Shown piece after piece: positions 1 to 9,639 of a stretch of 64,000 nucleotides of DNA (position 1 is its first letter; each line of letters opens with the position of its first letter). The notes beneath the pieces are model-generated. The model saw only the letters and a list, made by a program, of their open reading frames with translations. It was not told the DNA's origin and did not search any database. The stretch is from Cymbidium sinense (taxonomy: Eukaryota > Streptophyta > Magnoliopsida > Asparagales > Orchidaceae), in the NCBI GenBank assembly GCA_021442155.1, contig CM038221.1, forward strand, positions 43,657,648 through 43,721,647, in the 5' to 3' direction. Made by a program: the position numbers and the translations under genes.

Positions 1-868
1 TGGATGAAAGACCAACCTTAAACATCCTATCTTCAACTATATATTTATCGATGTAATGCAACTCATGTTGCAAGCTTCCCACATCGTGAATATTAAGAGT
101 TGCTGTAATATCATCCTCCGATATCACGACGGATCCGAAGATCATTCAATCTTCCCCATTTCGTGAAGGCCCCACTCATTCTTCACATAAAAAATCCAAG
201 AGACCAAGTTTTGACGATCCCGTAAAAAATTCTATCCAGCTTTATATGATAGAAAGAAACGCCCTGAGCATCACATGTGAATCTACACATTCGCACAAGT
301 ATTCGATGTTCAAAGTAACCCCATGCTCCTCAAGAAGGTTGTCAAACCAATAATGACCATTAAAGCTCAAACGAAAATTGCATCAAAGCCACGCCACATT
401 TTTGAAAATCTCAATCCTCAGAGCCAAAGGGAATCGCAGCCCAAAGACTAAGAGTCATCTCAAAATAAGAAAGTACTCATGAGGCTAACGCTCGATGACT
501 TTGAGCCACAATAGCCACCAACTCATTGGGAAGAAAAATTAAACACCATTAAACTATCTCGATGTGACAAGAGGGCATATCGGGCCGCCATACTATGAGT
601 TTTCTTCGACCATCACCCTCAAGACGCTAGACGCCTTTTGACTCCGCCACAGCTTGAGTAAAATTTTTCTCCTACGACGCCCAAACTTTTGAGTTATGAG
701 GACAATGGTTCTTAACCGATACTTCCCGCCTTGGTAATTTTCAACTGAACCTTCCATCAAGTTTCCTACAAGAAAAGTAGTACCGTGGCCTGATAGCCTC
801 CTAACCCTAACCCGTGACGATCCGGACGAGAAACCGACGAGGTCGAAACTGGAACCACGACGTCGCAC
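1..868 (-). pseudogene. Unrecognised degraded coding-like segment
   Basis: The minus strand of this stretch reads as protein-like sequence in short open pieces. The longest, 868 to 593, is 91 residues and very basic, with an RRRRK run and a GKYRLRTIVLITQKFG stretch. Further pieces at lower coordinates are interrupted by stops. I do not recognise a domain. The setting (repeat-rich, no introns visible, frame broken several times) suggests a decayed transposon reading frame such as a gag-like or ORF1-like protein, but that is inference. It abuts an ~80-bp tandem repeat at 809-1,040. It could also be a chance open frame. Confidence 0.25.
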
Positions 869-1050
869 CGGGCCTATCTTGATCGGCCTCTAACCCGTGA
901 CGATCCGACGGGCTGCGAACGGACGAAGGTTTGAAATCAGAATCCACGACGCATCCGGCTGATCGCCTTTAAGTAGACGATCCGAACCGAACGACGATCA
1001 TCGCGGCTGATCGCCTCCTCGACGCTTGATCACCCTCCTCGACTCCAAAG
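809..1050. repeat. Degenerate ~80-bp tandem repeat, about 2.7 copies
   Basis: The phrase AACCCGTGACGATCCG starts at 809 and again at 892. A weaker GACGATCCG copy follows near 975. Each is followed by a GC-rich stretch ending in a GATCGGCC/GATCGCC phrase. Spacing is about 83 and 80 bases. Purpose unknown; it resembles the GC-rich arrays found inside the E1 element further right, although the unit sequence differs. Confidence 0.5.
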
Positions 1051-1320
1051 AACTCACTCAGAAAAGGAGAGGATGAAATGTGTAGTCTTCATCCTAGAAC
1101 TAAGCTCAAAACGCTCAAAAATTTGCTCGCTCATGCCGCTCACAGTGCAAGGCCAAGTCGCAGGCCATACAGGGACGCTGGCAGACGTGAGTACATGGCA
1201 TACACGGCTACAAGTCCTCTCCGCCCATTCACTCCTGGGATCACACCTGGGGAGATGGCTCACACCAACCTGTGAATTCAACCGAACCACGCTGTAATCC
1301 GAACCATGACGGCTAATGGC
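1051..1320. other. Mixed-composition stretch, no supported gene
   Basis: Overlapping open frames of 65-78 codons occur on both strands (for example 1,073-1,297 plus and 1,290-1,054 minus). None has a recognisable motif. Open frames on both strands at once are expected in GC-richer DNA, so I do not call a gene here. Confidence 0.4.
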
Positions 1321-1740
1321 GCTAATTCAACCGCCTATTATATATAAATAACTAAATATATAAAATAACTAAATAAAATTATAAATATAATTACTTTATT
1401 TATATAATTTATAAAATATTTATATAATTTATTTATTTATTTATTTATTTATTAAAATTATTTATTTATATATTTTAAATATTTTAAATTATATATTAAC
1501 AAAAATTAATAAAAAATTATATATTTAAATAATTACATTAATTAATAAAAAAATAGTAAATTTCTAAATTTATATATAATTAAAAATATTTTTAAATTAT
1601 ATATTTATATATATATATAAATAAATAATTTAATAACTAAATATATAAATATTTAATTATTAAATATTTTATAAAAAAATATTTTATTATATTAATTAAA
1701 AAAATTTAATAAAACTCATTCTCTCTTACCCGAAAAAAAA
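1321..1740. other. Very AT-rich stretch, nothing recognised
   Basis: Almost pure A/T with (TTTA)n-like runs near 1,425-1,455. No coding potential and no repeat structure beyond simple sequence. Confidence 0.7.
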
Positions 1741-1815
1741 AAAAAAAACCGCGCCACCTTTTGCTCTCTCTCTCTCTCTCTCTCTCTACCGTAGCGGAAA
1801 GAAAAAAAAAAAAAA
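1732..1815. repeat. Poly(A) and (CT)n simple repeats
   Basis: An A-run at about 1,732-1,748, a (CT)n microsatellite at about 1,764-1,787 and a second A-run at about 1,800-1,815. They lie between the AT-rich block and the point where similarity to the second subtilase copy stops. Confidence 0.85.
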
Positions 1816-1956
1816 TCCTTCCGCCATCGACATGTCGACGGAGTCACATAGCCGTTGCAGACGAACGACTATGACTATATTTCTAAAAAAAATTTTTCCG
1901 TGCCTAAACGCATAATTAAGATTAATACTGAGCCTATTTTAAAAATAATTCCGGCT

Positions 1957-2629
1957 AGAGATGCCCCCCAGAACCGTGCCTTGGAAAATGATCGACGCTG
2001 TTGGTGTCCGCGAAGAGGCTATGTAGGCCTTGATCTTTGACCCAACATAAAAGCTGACTTCCGAGGCTGGGAGGGGGAGCACGTTTGCTAATAAAGTGTT
2101 CCCTTCGAGTACTCCGTTCACACGGATCATTGCGGCTCCTCTCGCCGCTTTAACAGAGTTAGCCTTTGTGTCCGAGCTAATGTTGCCGCCTCCGTCGCAT
2201 ACCACCATCTTTCCCTTAACGTCAAGACGGTCAAGCGAGCCGTTGCCACAGAACGCGGCTACTGAGTTATTTCCCTGGCCGTAGACGAGCGGCAGCTGTG
2301 TAATGAAGTGGGTGGAAAAGGGACTCGCCGGAGAAACTTAGGCCATTGCCGAGCTTAACTTCTGCCAAGATGGAGCGGTCAGTGCTGCTTGCCGCAACGG
2401 TTAGGATCCATGGCGCTTCGTTTGAAAGCGTGCTGGCAACCGGGCCGCTGTTTCCGGCCGCGCAGCTCACGAATATTCCTTTCTCGATTGCGCGGAACGC
2501 AGCAATCGCTACTTCAGCTTGGAAGAAGGAAGTGGATTCCGAGGCCAGGGAGAGGGACAGAACATCCACTCCATCTTCAATTGCTGCTTCCACGCCGGCC
2601 AATATATCGCTCGTTAAGCATCCAATCTG
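1957..2629 (-). pseudogene. Subtilisin-like protease (S8 subtilase) exon 2 fragment, copy 1
   Basis: Plant subtilases are secreted serine proteases with a D-H-S triad. Read on the minus strand, this exon starts after a good acceptor (TTCCAAAGGTCTGTCAG) at 2,629 with [16 protein letters not shown], then a VDVLSLSL phrase. The oxyanion-hole Asn lies in SCAAGNSGP, followed by [15 protein letters not shown]. The frame is open to about 2,270, shifts once near 2,290-2,310, and continues into the protease-associated (PA) domain (VKGKMVVCDGGGN at about 2,230-2,190). Similarity to copy 2 stops abruptly near 1,957, so the catalytic-Ser half and the stop codon are missing. Its phase matches exon 1 at 16,058-16,812, suggesting a single disrupted gene. 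It is a pseudogene as written; single-base sequencing errors could explain the frameshift but not the missing 3' end. Confidence 0.88.
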
Positions 2630-3003
2630 CTGACAGACCTTTGGAATAGTGGCGATTAAATGTTAGCAATCAATGAAAAATATTTTAAAGCTTTTAATAA
2701 AGTTTTAATTTCATTTAATTTTATATATTTTAGATTTTTTTTTAAAATTTGATATTGTTATTGATGAATCATATGTGATGAAATGTATATTTTAAATTTA
2801 AAACAAAAACATTAATTATAAATTAAAATTTTAAGAATAATTTGAAATTTAGTTTCTTCTTTCACTTAAAATTTAGAATTCACATTTTTTATTAAGTTTA
2901 AATTTAAATTTAAATTAGAAGTTTATTGTCTCCAGATATCTATGCGTAATTATTTAAAAATTTAAAATTTAATTAAACAACATCGTCCTCTGGAAGCGGT
3001 TAT

Positions 3004-3095
<92 letters not shown>

Positions 3096-3515
3096 TTAGG
3101 TAAATGATGTAATTTAGAAGGATTTCAAAGCGATTAAATTTTAATTTAAGCCATATTTATATCTTTTTAATAATCACTTTGAGATTTCTTAAGATGATAA
3201 GTTTAATTTAAATTAGTTTAAGACTTCATACAAAATATAAATTAAAAAAAACTCAAATTAAGATTTTAAAAAATTGTGAATCAAACAAAATTTATACTCT
3301 ATTGCAAAAGACTAAGAATTTCAAACTAAATTGTATGAATCAAATCTGGACGTCGTTTAAAGAGGTTTTCAAACGATTATTTTAAAATATATAAATTTAA
3401 ATGTTCTAAAAATTTAATAAAATTTCTTTTTAATAAATGCTTTTATTTTAAGAGAAATTTATTTTAACTCTGAACTATTATGTATTGATATATATATAAA
3501 TATTATATATTATTG
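2630..3515. other. AT-rich intron-like DNA shared with subtilase copy 2
   Basis: Non-coding. From 2,630 to about 3,020 it is collinear and nearly identical with 52,729-53,104, which shows that the duplicated unit included intron as well as exon. It ends in (CT)n and a long (AT)n run. The part after 3,095 has no counterpart in copy 2, and I see no gene in it. Confidence 0.7.
3005..3094. repeat. (CT)n-(AT)n microsatellite
   Basis: About eight CT units followed by ~37 AT units. At the equivalent site in subtilase copy 2 (53,104-53,124) only about ten AT units are present, so the tract is length-variable. Confidence 0.95.
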
Positions 3516-4190
3516 TTGATATGACTCTCAAAACAATAATCAAAGACAAATCGGTGCCAAGATGATTTTAGTCAAAACCGACAAGATCAAACACTTAAAA
3601 TATCTGATATCAATTAAATCCCAAAATAACTCTCAAATATGGAGTAGAAATGCTCGACAACCGGATCTAACGAAAATCTCATAATCTGACTTCATTTATC
3701 CAAATGTTCAAAATACATCAAATGATCGAAGGAATCATCCCGTCCGAAGAGTGGAGCGTTTCTAATACCTCCTCCCATCTATAAATAGCCCTCACCACAC
3801 ATCAAATGCTGAAGTATGGAAGAAGCAAGTGAAGAAGCAAAACAGTGAAGAAGAACAAGAACCGAAAAGAAGAAGAGTCAAGAGTGGAGAAGAAGGGTGA
3901 AGAACGGAAGGAAGAGAAGGAAAGAAGAAGAAGGAAGAAGGCAAGGAAGAAGAGAAGAGTCGAAAAGAGGGAAAGGGAAAAAGAAAGAAAGTTTGAAGAT
4001 CCCAGTCGCATCGTAATTATACCCATTTCCTTTTACCCAAAGATCTCCAACATCGAACTATTATAACGATCGCATACCTGCTCCCCTTTCTCAACACTCA
4101 GAATCCCTTCTGGAGGATTTTGTACTCAAAAGGAACAGAACCTGCTAGCCCCTGGTTTTCCAAAAAATTGAGGTCCATGTTCTCCGACTA
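3516..4190 (+). repeat. LTR fragment or solo LTR related to E1 LTRs, plus orientation
   Basis: It begins TGATATGACTCTCAAAACAA, like the sense start of the E1 LTR (TGATATGGCTCTCAAAATAC). It then follows the same order: ATCAATTAAATCCCAAAA, CTCATAATCTGACTTCATTT, ACATCAAATGATCGAAGGA, a TATA box (CTATAAATAG at 3,780-3,789), a GAAGAAG-rich stretch and GGAGGATTTTGTACTC. The 3' end is diffuse. No internal region follows, so it is a solo or truncated LTR in the presumed subtilase intron. It lies in inverted orientation to the neighbouring E1 LTR. Confidence 0.75.
3780..3789 (+). promoter_or_regulatory. TATA box of the LTR fragment
   Basis: CTATAAATAG, at the same relative place as the TATA boxes of the E1 LTRs, just upstream of the GAAGAAG-rich transcribed part. 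Confidence 0.55.
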
Positions 4191-4516
4191 ATCAAAGCTG
4201 ACTAATTTCAAAGCTAATAGAATTGTATAATTATTATATTAATATATAATAATACATAAAGATCATAATCAATATATAATAATTATATATTAATTTAATA
4301 TTATATAATATTATACTATTAAAATTCGATCTAAAATTTATATCTGAAATCACATATAATAATTTCTTTTTTTTTTTTTGTTAAATGGTCTCTTCACTTA
4401 AAAGGACAACCAGGTCCCGTCAAAAGCTATTTTATTTAAAGCAATTCAAAAAATATAAAAGGTAAGCCTTATTTGATTCCCCACAAAATAATTTCTCATG
4501 TGTGTCAAGAATATAT
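4191..4516. other. AT-rich spacer between two inverted LTRs
   Basis: A/T-rich DNA with ATATAATA phrases and a T-run near 4,368-4,380. No coding signal. It separates the plus-oriented LTR fragment from the minus-oriented E1 3' LTR. Confidence 0.6.
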
Positions 4517-4521
4517 ATGTT

Positions 4522-5415
4522 TGTTGGTTTGGAAAACCAAATAAGGTAGAAGAAAAAATTTATGCCTTTAAATTCTTGACAAGTCCAAAGACACACACTG
4601 TGTAATTAAAGAGCAACATGAGACACCTGCACTTTAACTGGAAAACCTCAAAAGAGGAAAACCACTGGCCTAGCCCAAGAAAAGATTCCACTATGTATCC
4701 TTTAGAGTACAAAATCTTCCCGATAACGGATTACGTGAATTCTATTTTAGAAAGGACAATCATTGTAACAACGATCGCTTTATAATAGTCGAGATGTTGG
4801 GTAACTTCTGTGGAAATGCTGGATAATCCATGGCGGCCGTTAGCAGGCGATCTTGCTGGGGATCTTCAAGCTTTAGAGCTTTCTCTTCCTCTCTTTCCTC
4901 TTCTTCCTCGATCTGACTCTTCCTCTTCCCTTGCCTTCTTCCTTGCTTAGCCTTCCTTCTTCATTTGTTTGACTTCTTCTTCTTCCTGTTCTGTTCTTGT
5001 TCTTCTTCTTCACTGCCTTCCTTCTTCTTCACTTGTTCACTTCACTTCTTTTAGTTTAGCCAGCCCCCTCCATGTGAGGAGTGAGGCCTATTTATAGATG
5101 GGAGGAGGGGTATTCTAGTAAATTCATGTAAGGCCCATACCACTCCTCGACGGACGCTCAGATGACTCCTTCGATCATTGATGTATTTTGAGCATTTGAT
5201 GCCCAAATGAAGTCGAATTATGAGATCTTAGGCTCATTAGATCCGCTGCCGAGACGCCGATTTGACTATAAACACTTCATATTTGAGAGAGCTTTTGGGA
5301 TTTAATTGATGTCCCAAGATTCTAATGATATTTTAAGCCGATCTCGACGTTTCACTCAAAATCATATCTTTCATCAAGATTTGTGCTTGACTGGTGGTAT
5401 TTTGAGAGCATATCG
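4522..5415 (-). repeat. E1 3' LTR
   Basis: About 894 bp, matching the 5' LTR along its length: the CCAAAGACACACA phrase, CCTCAAAAGAGG, the TTC-rich block, the TATA box, and the GGGATTTAATTGATGTCCCA phrase. Differences between the two LTRs are mostly one- to few-base indels rather than substitutions. The terminal bases on the low-coordinate side are TG; the other end reads CG instead of the expected CA. Confidence 0.85.
5087..5097 (-). promoter_or_regulatory. TATA box in E1 3' LTR
   Basis: The minus strand reads CTATAAATAGG, identical to the TATA of the 5' LTR and at the same offset. Confidence 0.6.
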
Positions 5416-5939
5416 TTTCTATTTTGGATGACATTAGCTTAATCATCCAAAAATATATTGCAAATATTCAAAATAACGAATTGGAAGTTTTCAAGCTGAC
5501 TACGGTGCTCGGTCATACACCCGTATACTGGGTAGCTGGATAGGCTGGCAAGGCTATGGTGGGCACGGGCTTGGGCGGCCATGCGGTGGAGGCGGGCCGC
5601 TGGATCGTGATGGAGCTGGCCGTCGACGCACGGTCAAGGCCGCCGGATCGCTAACGGCACGGCGGGTTAGCCGGCCGTCATGCCATTCCGCGGATCTGCC
5701 GGGTCTGCCATTCCGCTGCGGATCGCTGGTCGCGCCATTCCAACGATTGGTCGCGGCCGTCCGGGTGAATGCTCGTCAAATGGGCGTCGGAGGTCTGTCG
5801 CGATAGCGCTGGCTGATGTCTGGGCATAGCTCATACGCCTGCGGCCGCTGGCGAAGCTGGTCGCGGACGCGCCCACGCCCCGAGAATTTGGGCGGTTTTG
5901 AGCCGCTTTGAACCGCTTTTTGAGGGTTTTACCGTTCCA

Positions 5940-5962
5940 TGGGGGGTTATAAATACCCCCCA
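5940..5962 (+). promoter_or_regulatory. TATA box framed by a perfect inverted repeat (antisense to E1)
   Basis: TGGGGGGT (5,940-5,947), TATAAAT (5,948-5,954), ACCCCCCA (5,955-5,962): an 8-bp perfect stem with a TATA motif as its loop. A pyrimidine- and purine-rich leader-like sequence follows, then the ~60-bp array. On sequence grounds it is a plausible plus-strand promoter, opposite to E1. Activity is not shown. Confidence 0.4.
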
Positions 5963-6039
5963 GATGAGAGAGGAGAGGCACACCTTTCCCCTCCCTTTCT
6001 CTTGAGTGAGGGTCCTTGAGGCATCAAGAGGCTCATCCC

Positions 6040-6930
6040 AGCATACGCCGGAGTTTACCGCCACGCCGGACCGTCCGTTAGCGAGGCGAGGGCATCGGCC
6101 CACGGTGCATACGCCGGTTCCGCTCACACGCCGCCACCGCCCCGGAGAGGCGCTCGCGATACGTCGGCGACGCCACGCCACCGTCCGAGAGGCGAGCGCA
6201 GATACGCCGTGGTTCCGGCACGCCACGCCGACCGTCCGGTTAGGGGTGATCAAGGCCACGCGATACGCCGGTTCCGCACGCCACGCGGACCGCCCGGTTA
6301 GAGGCGACCGCTCACGATACGCGGTTCCGCCACGCCGCCGGACCGTTGAGAGGCGATCAAGGCCCACCTGATACGCCGGTTCCGGCTACCGCCACGCCGG
6401 ACCGTCCGTTAGGGCGATCGCCCCGGTGGCCACCGCCGGACCGTCCGGTTGAGGCAATCGTGCTCACTCAGATACGCCGGTTACGCCACGCCGGACCGTC
6501 CGGTTAGAGGCAAGCGCCCAGACCGCCGTGGTTCCGGTTACCGCCGCCGACCGCCCGCTGGGAGGCGATCGAGGCGATCGCCCACGTGATAATGCCGGTT
6601 CCGGCACGCCACGCCGGACCGTCCGCAGAGGCGATGGCGCCCACGATACGCCGTGGTTCCGGACGGCCACCGCCGGACCGTCCGGTGGGGAGGCGATCAA
6701 GGCCCACCAGATATGCCGCCCGGCTACGCCACGCCGACCGGCCCGTTAGGCGTCAAGGCCCACGGCATACGCCGTGGTTCCGCTATCGCCGGATCGTCCG
6801 TTAGAGGCGATCAAGGCCCACCAGATATCGCGTGGTTCCGCCACGGCCACGCCGGACCGTCCGTTGGGGAGGCGATCAAGGCCCACCACGTGGATTCCGC
6901 CGCCGCCCGACGGCTCGCCGGATCGTCCGT
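6040..6930. repeat. CpG-rich ~60-bp tandem array, about 13-14 units
   Basis: Recurrent phrases in fixed order: GATACGCCGTGGTTCCG, CCACGCCGGACCGTCCG, TTAGAGGCGATCAAGGCCC. The GGTTCCG landmark (or a variant) falls near 6,115, 6,210, 6,270, 6,324, 6,379, 6,478, 6,530, 6,596, 6,651, 6,715, 6,774, 6,832 and 6,890, so most units are 52-67 bp. Units differ mainly by short deletions. It accounts for the many overlapping open frames here. Confidence 0.85.
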
Positions 6931-7193
6931 GAGGCGATCAACGGAGACGGACGGCGATGCTCGGCGATGGGACCAACGGCATTGGTCGGCGATGGTGACT
7001 TGCGGTGGTCGGTGGATAACCGCGACGATGGTGGTGACCGCCAGAGCGGCGGCGTGGCAGGACCGGCGACGGTAGTTAGCGGCGGACGACGCAGTTGGCG
7101 GCCGACGGGGTGGTCACGACGCACGGCCGGGGTGGTCGGCGACGAATAGGCCGACGGAGATCTTTGACCTATCGAGTGCCGGCCGTGCCCGGC

Positions 7194-7520
7194 GACGTTA
7201 ACTCGTGGAGTACAAAGTTTTGACCTAGAGTTGTTTTGTGGGTGTTACTCGATGCTAACCCGCATGGAAGAGATCGCGAAGTCCACCAAGGACGTTTTGA
7301 CCTTTCCTCGGTTGTTTGTCGAGCTTTTGCTCGACATTAACCCGTATGGAAGAGATCGCAGAAGTCCACCAAGGACGCTTGACCTTTCCGGGTTGTTTGT
7401 CGAAGCTTTTGCGGCGACATTAACCCGTATGGAAGAGATCGGGAAGTCCACCAAGGACGCTTTGACCTTTCCCGGGTTAGTCGAAGTTTTACGATGACGC
7501 AACCCGCATGGAAGAGGTTG
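7194..7520. repeat. ~82-bp tandem array, about four units
   Basis: AACCCG(C/T)ATGGAAGAG recurs at 7,257, 7,339, 7,422 and 7,501 (spacings 82, 83, 79). Each unit holds GATCG, AGTCCACCAAGGACG, TTTGACCTTTCC and GTTGTTTGTCGA. Further units lie at 7,860-8,010 and 8,160-8,240. Diverged relatives occur at about 46,490-46,600 and, inverted, at about 42,270-42,330, both next to other LTR-like pieces. Confidence 0.85.
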
Positions 7521-7529
7521 AATTGAATC

Positions 7530-7850
7530 CCGGTAGTCGACGGTGGCGACCGCCGATCGGGCGATGACCGCGACAATGGCGGCGCTAGACCGGCGACGCG
7601 AGACGGATGACCGGGCGACAATAGTGATGACCGCAAGATTGCCGGTGATAAGCGGCAAAGGACCGGCGACGGTAGAGCGCGGACCGCTATATTGGCGTCG
7701 GCTGTGGGTGGTCGGCAGCCGAACCGGTAATGGTTGTCGACGGACCGACGCCGGTAATCGGCGCGATGACCGGCGACAATGGTGATGACCGCTAAGATTC
7801 ATGGCGGTCGGCGCGGACCGACGATAGTAGTCGACGGCGGTGACCGGCGA
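7530..7850. repeat. GC-rich GATGACCG/GGCGACAATGG low-complexity module
   Basis: Imperfect repetition of GATGACCGGCGACAATGGTGATGACC-like phrases, interrupted by TCGGC and GGCGGTCGG phrases; it resumes at 8,040-8,150. A similar module sits inside the LTRs of the E2 elements (37,755-38,060 and 57,180-57,480). Confidence 0.6.
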
Positions 7851-7856
7851 CGATGA

Positions 7857-8245
7857 GGATTTTGACCCATCCAAGGTTGTTTGTCGAGTGTTATCTCGAT
7901 GACATTAACTGCGGAGCTACAAAGTTTTTTTTTTTTTTGACCTTTCCGGTTGTTTGTCGAAGCTTTTGCTCGATGACATTAACCCGTATGGAAGAGATCG
8001 CGGAAGTCCGCGACGCTGACGGGCGGACCGACGCCGGTGATTGGGATGACCGATGATGGTGACCGCGAGATTGCCATGGTCGGCGGCGGCAATGGGCCGA
8101 CCAGAAGGCGGACCAGCTACGGGCGGCGACGGGTTTGGCCGAATGACGGCCGACGAGATCTTTGATTTGGTTTGTTTGCCGAGTGTGACTCGACGTTAAC
8201 TCAGATGGAAGAGGTCCATCAAGTCCCCTCGATTGATCATGTCCC
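7857..8245. repeat. Further ~82-bp family units split by the GC-rich module
   Basis: TTGTTTGTCGAGTGTTATCTCGATGACATTAAC (in two quotable halves TTGTTTGTCGAGTG and ATCTCGATGACATTAAC) begins near 7,867. A second copy near 7,952 ends in AACCCGTATGGAAGAGATCG, and a third begins near 8,168. A T-run interrupts the first unit at 7,925-7,938. Confidence 0.7.
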
Positions 8246-8489
8246 AATTGAGATGTAACATGAGTTGTATATTCTCAAGTGGGAGGAAAAGTAAAGAAAA
8301 AAGCAAATCTTGTTAGAACAAAGTGAATTCACTAGTTCAATGATATAATCATAAGACACCTGCATGGCTTTAAGAGAAAATGACAACAACAACCGCAACA
8401 ACAAGCTTTAATCCTAGTAGGGGTCTTATACAAGGATGAAATGAAGGAGATAAAGTCATAATAATTATGCAAGAGTTATAATATTTTCA

Positions 8490-9622
8490 AGATTCTTAGT
8501 ATTCCAAGTTCGAGGTAGTTTTTTCCTTCGTCCTCGAGCTTGAACGCTCGCTCACCATACTATGACCACATACCATCCCAGAGAGGTGAGAGTTTATCGA
8601 GGGCCTTTGCTCGCAGCTCGAGACGCAGACCAAGTCACCCGATATGGGACGAGGTTTCACTCTTCGAAGTGGCTACCACGCGGAAGCACCAAGTGGCCAT
8701 ATCCCGAAGTTTCGTGGAGTAGTCTAGTGTGCCGGAGTTTTTCTTCATTACTTCCATGATCAAAAACCGGACTCTTGACTTGGAACCCCGATATCCACCA
8801 TGATAGCTTCGCATCAAAACACAAGTTATACGTCTCACCGTGCGTGACGGAAAGGCTAGCCCAAAGAACATTGGGGAGCTCATCAACCCATTGCCCCAGC
8901 CTTCTCAAGACGTTTTTTAGTCCTTTGAGTATGGTCCTATTGGTAACTTCTTGCCCATTAGTTTGAGGATGTGCTACGTGCATGCGCAAATGAATGTGAA
9001 GATCTTTGCAAAAGGACGTAAAGACTTTTCCAAGAAATTGAGTTCCATTGTCGGATGATCTTTGGGGAAGACAATCGACATATTATATTTTTCCGCACAA
9101 ATTGTTTGGTATTTGCCTCTGATTTTAGCGAGTGGTTCGCCTCTACCCATTTTGTGAAGTAGTCGGGCTAGAATGATAAATTTCTGCGATGCTATTGGAA
9201 AAGGTCCCATGATATCAATCCCCACCGAGCAAAGGGCCATGGGCTTTGAATGGATGAGAGTTCTGATGCATGTGAGGGAGGTTAGAATGCAATTGACAAC
9301 TATGATTTCTTTGTGAATCCAAGGCATGCCTTGTTTCATTGTAGGCCAATAAAACCCTTGCCTCATGATTTTAAGGGCCAATGCTCTTCCTCCAAGGTGT
9401 TCCCCACATATTCCCAGTGAACCTCTTTAACGCTAATCGCCTCAAAGGTGGAAGGCATTTGAGATATGGACAGAAAGCTCGCTTGTATAGTTCACCTCCA
9501 ATAATAGCAAAGTTTGAAGCTTGTCTTCTGAGACGAAGGGAAGTTGGATCTTCGTGAAGGGTCCCTTCTTGTAGAAAAGATAGATCTGGGTTTATCCACC
9601 TAACGCTCCTTTTCCTCATCAA
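8490..9622 (-). pseudogene. E1 integrase region, frameshifted
   Basis: Integrase inserts the retrotransposon cDNA into the host chromosome. Minus-strand reading gives, in order, the region before the zinc-binding domain (SVRWINPDLSFLQEGTLHEDP, shown only in part: INPDLSFLQEGTLHEDP), LYKRAF, the RQGFYWPTM phrase typical of gypsy integrases, and GIDIMGPFP around the first catalytic Asp. HPQTNGQ, the Glu-bearing core end followed by NRTILKGLKN, is at about 8,970. A C-terminal KLSPLWDG phrase follows at about 8,600. Frames change at least four times. It is the last domain of pol, immediately upstream of the 3' non-coding region. Confidence 0.85.
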
Positions 9623-9639
9623 TAGTTTGAATTATCCAT

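Larger units (their letters stand above)
5416..8490 (-). other. E1 3' non-coding region with GC-rich tandem arrays
   Basis: About 3 kb between the end of integrase and the 3' LTR. It holds a GC-rich unique part (5,520-6,010), a ~60-bp array (6,040-6,930), a GATGACCGGCGACAATGG-like low-complexity module (7,540-7,850 and 8,040-8,150) and an ~82-bp repeat family (7,194-7,520; 7,860-8,010; 8,160-8,240). No reading frame has a recognisable domain; long open frames on both strands follow from the CpG-rich repeats. Long 3' regions with tandem repeats are known for Tat/Ogre-type elements. Part of the block (5,450-7,190) could instead be a nested insertion, because it carries its own plus-strand TATA box. 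Confidence 0.65.

Noticed and set aside
3802..4066. Lys/Arg/Glu-rich and Ser/Leu/Phe-rich frames on opposite strands
   Set aside because: Produced by the GAAGAAG-rich transcribed part of the LTR fragment.
6040..6930. CRISPR-like array
   Set aside because: Repeats are adjacent without unique spacers, and the genome is a plant nuclear one.
5667..8247. Numerous long open frames on both strands (up to ~209 codons) with Arg/Pro-rich products
   Set aside because: They overlay CpG-rich tandem arrays, occur on both strands at once and repeat the array unit; no domain or codon logic.
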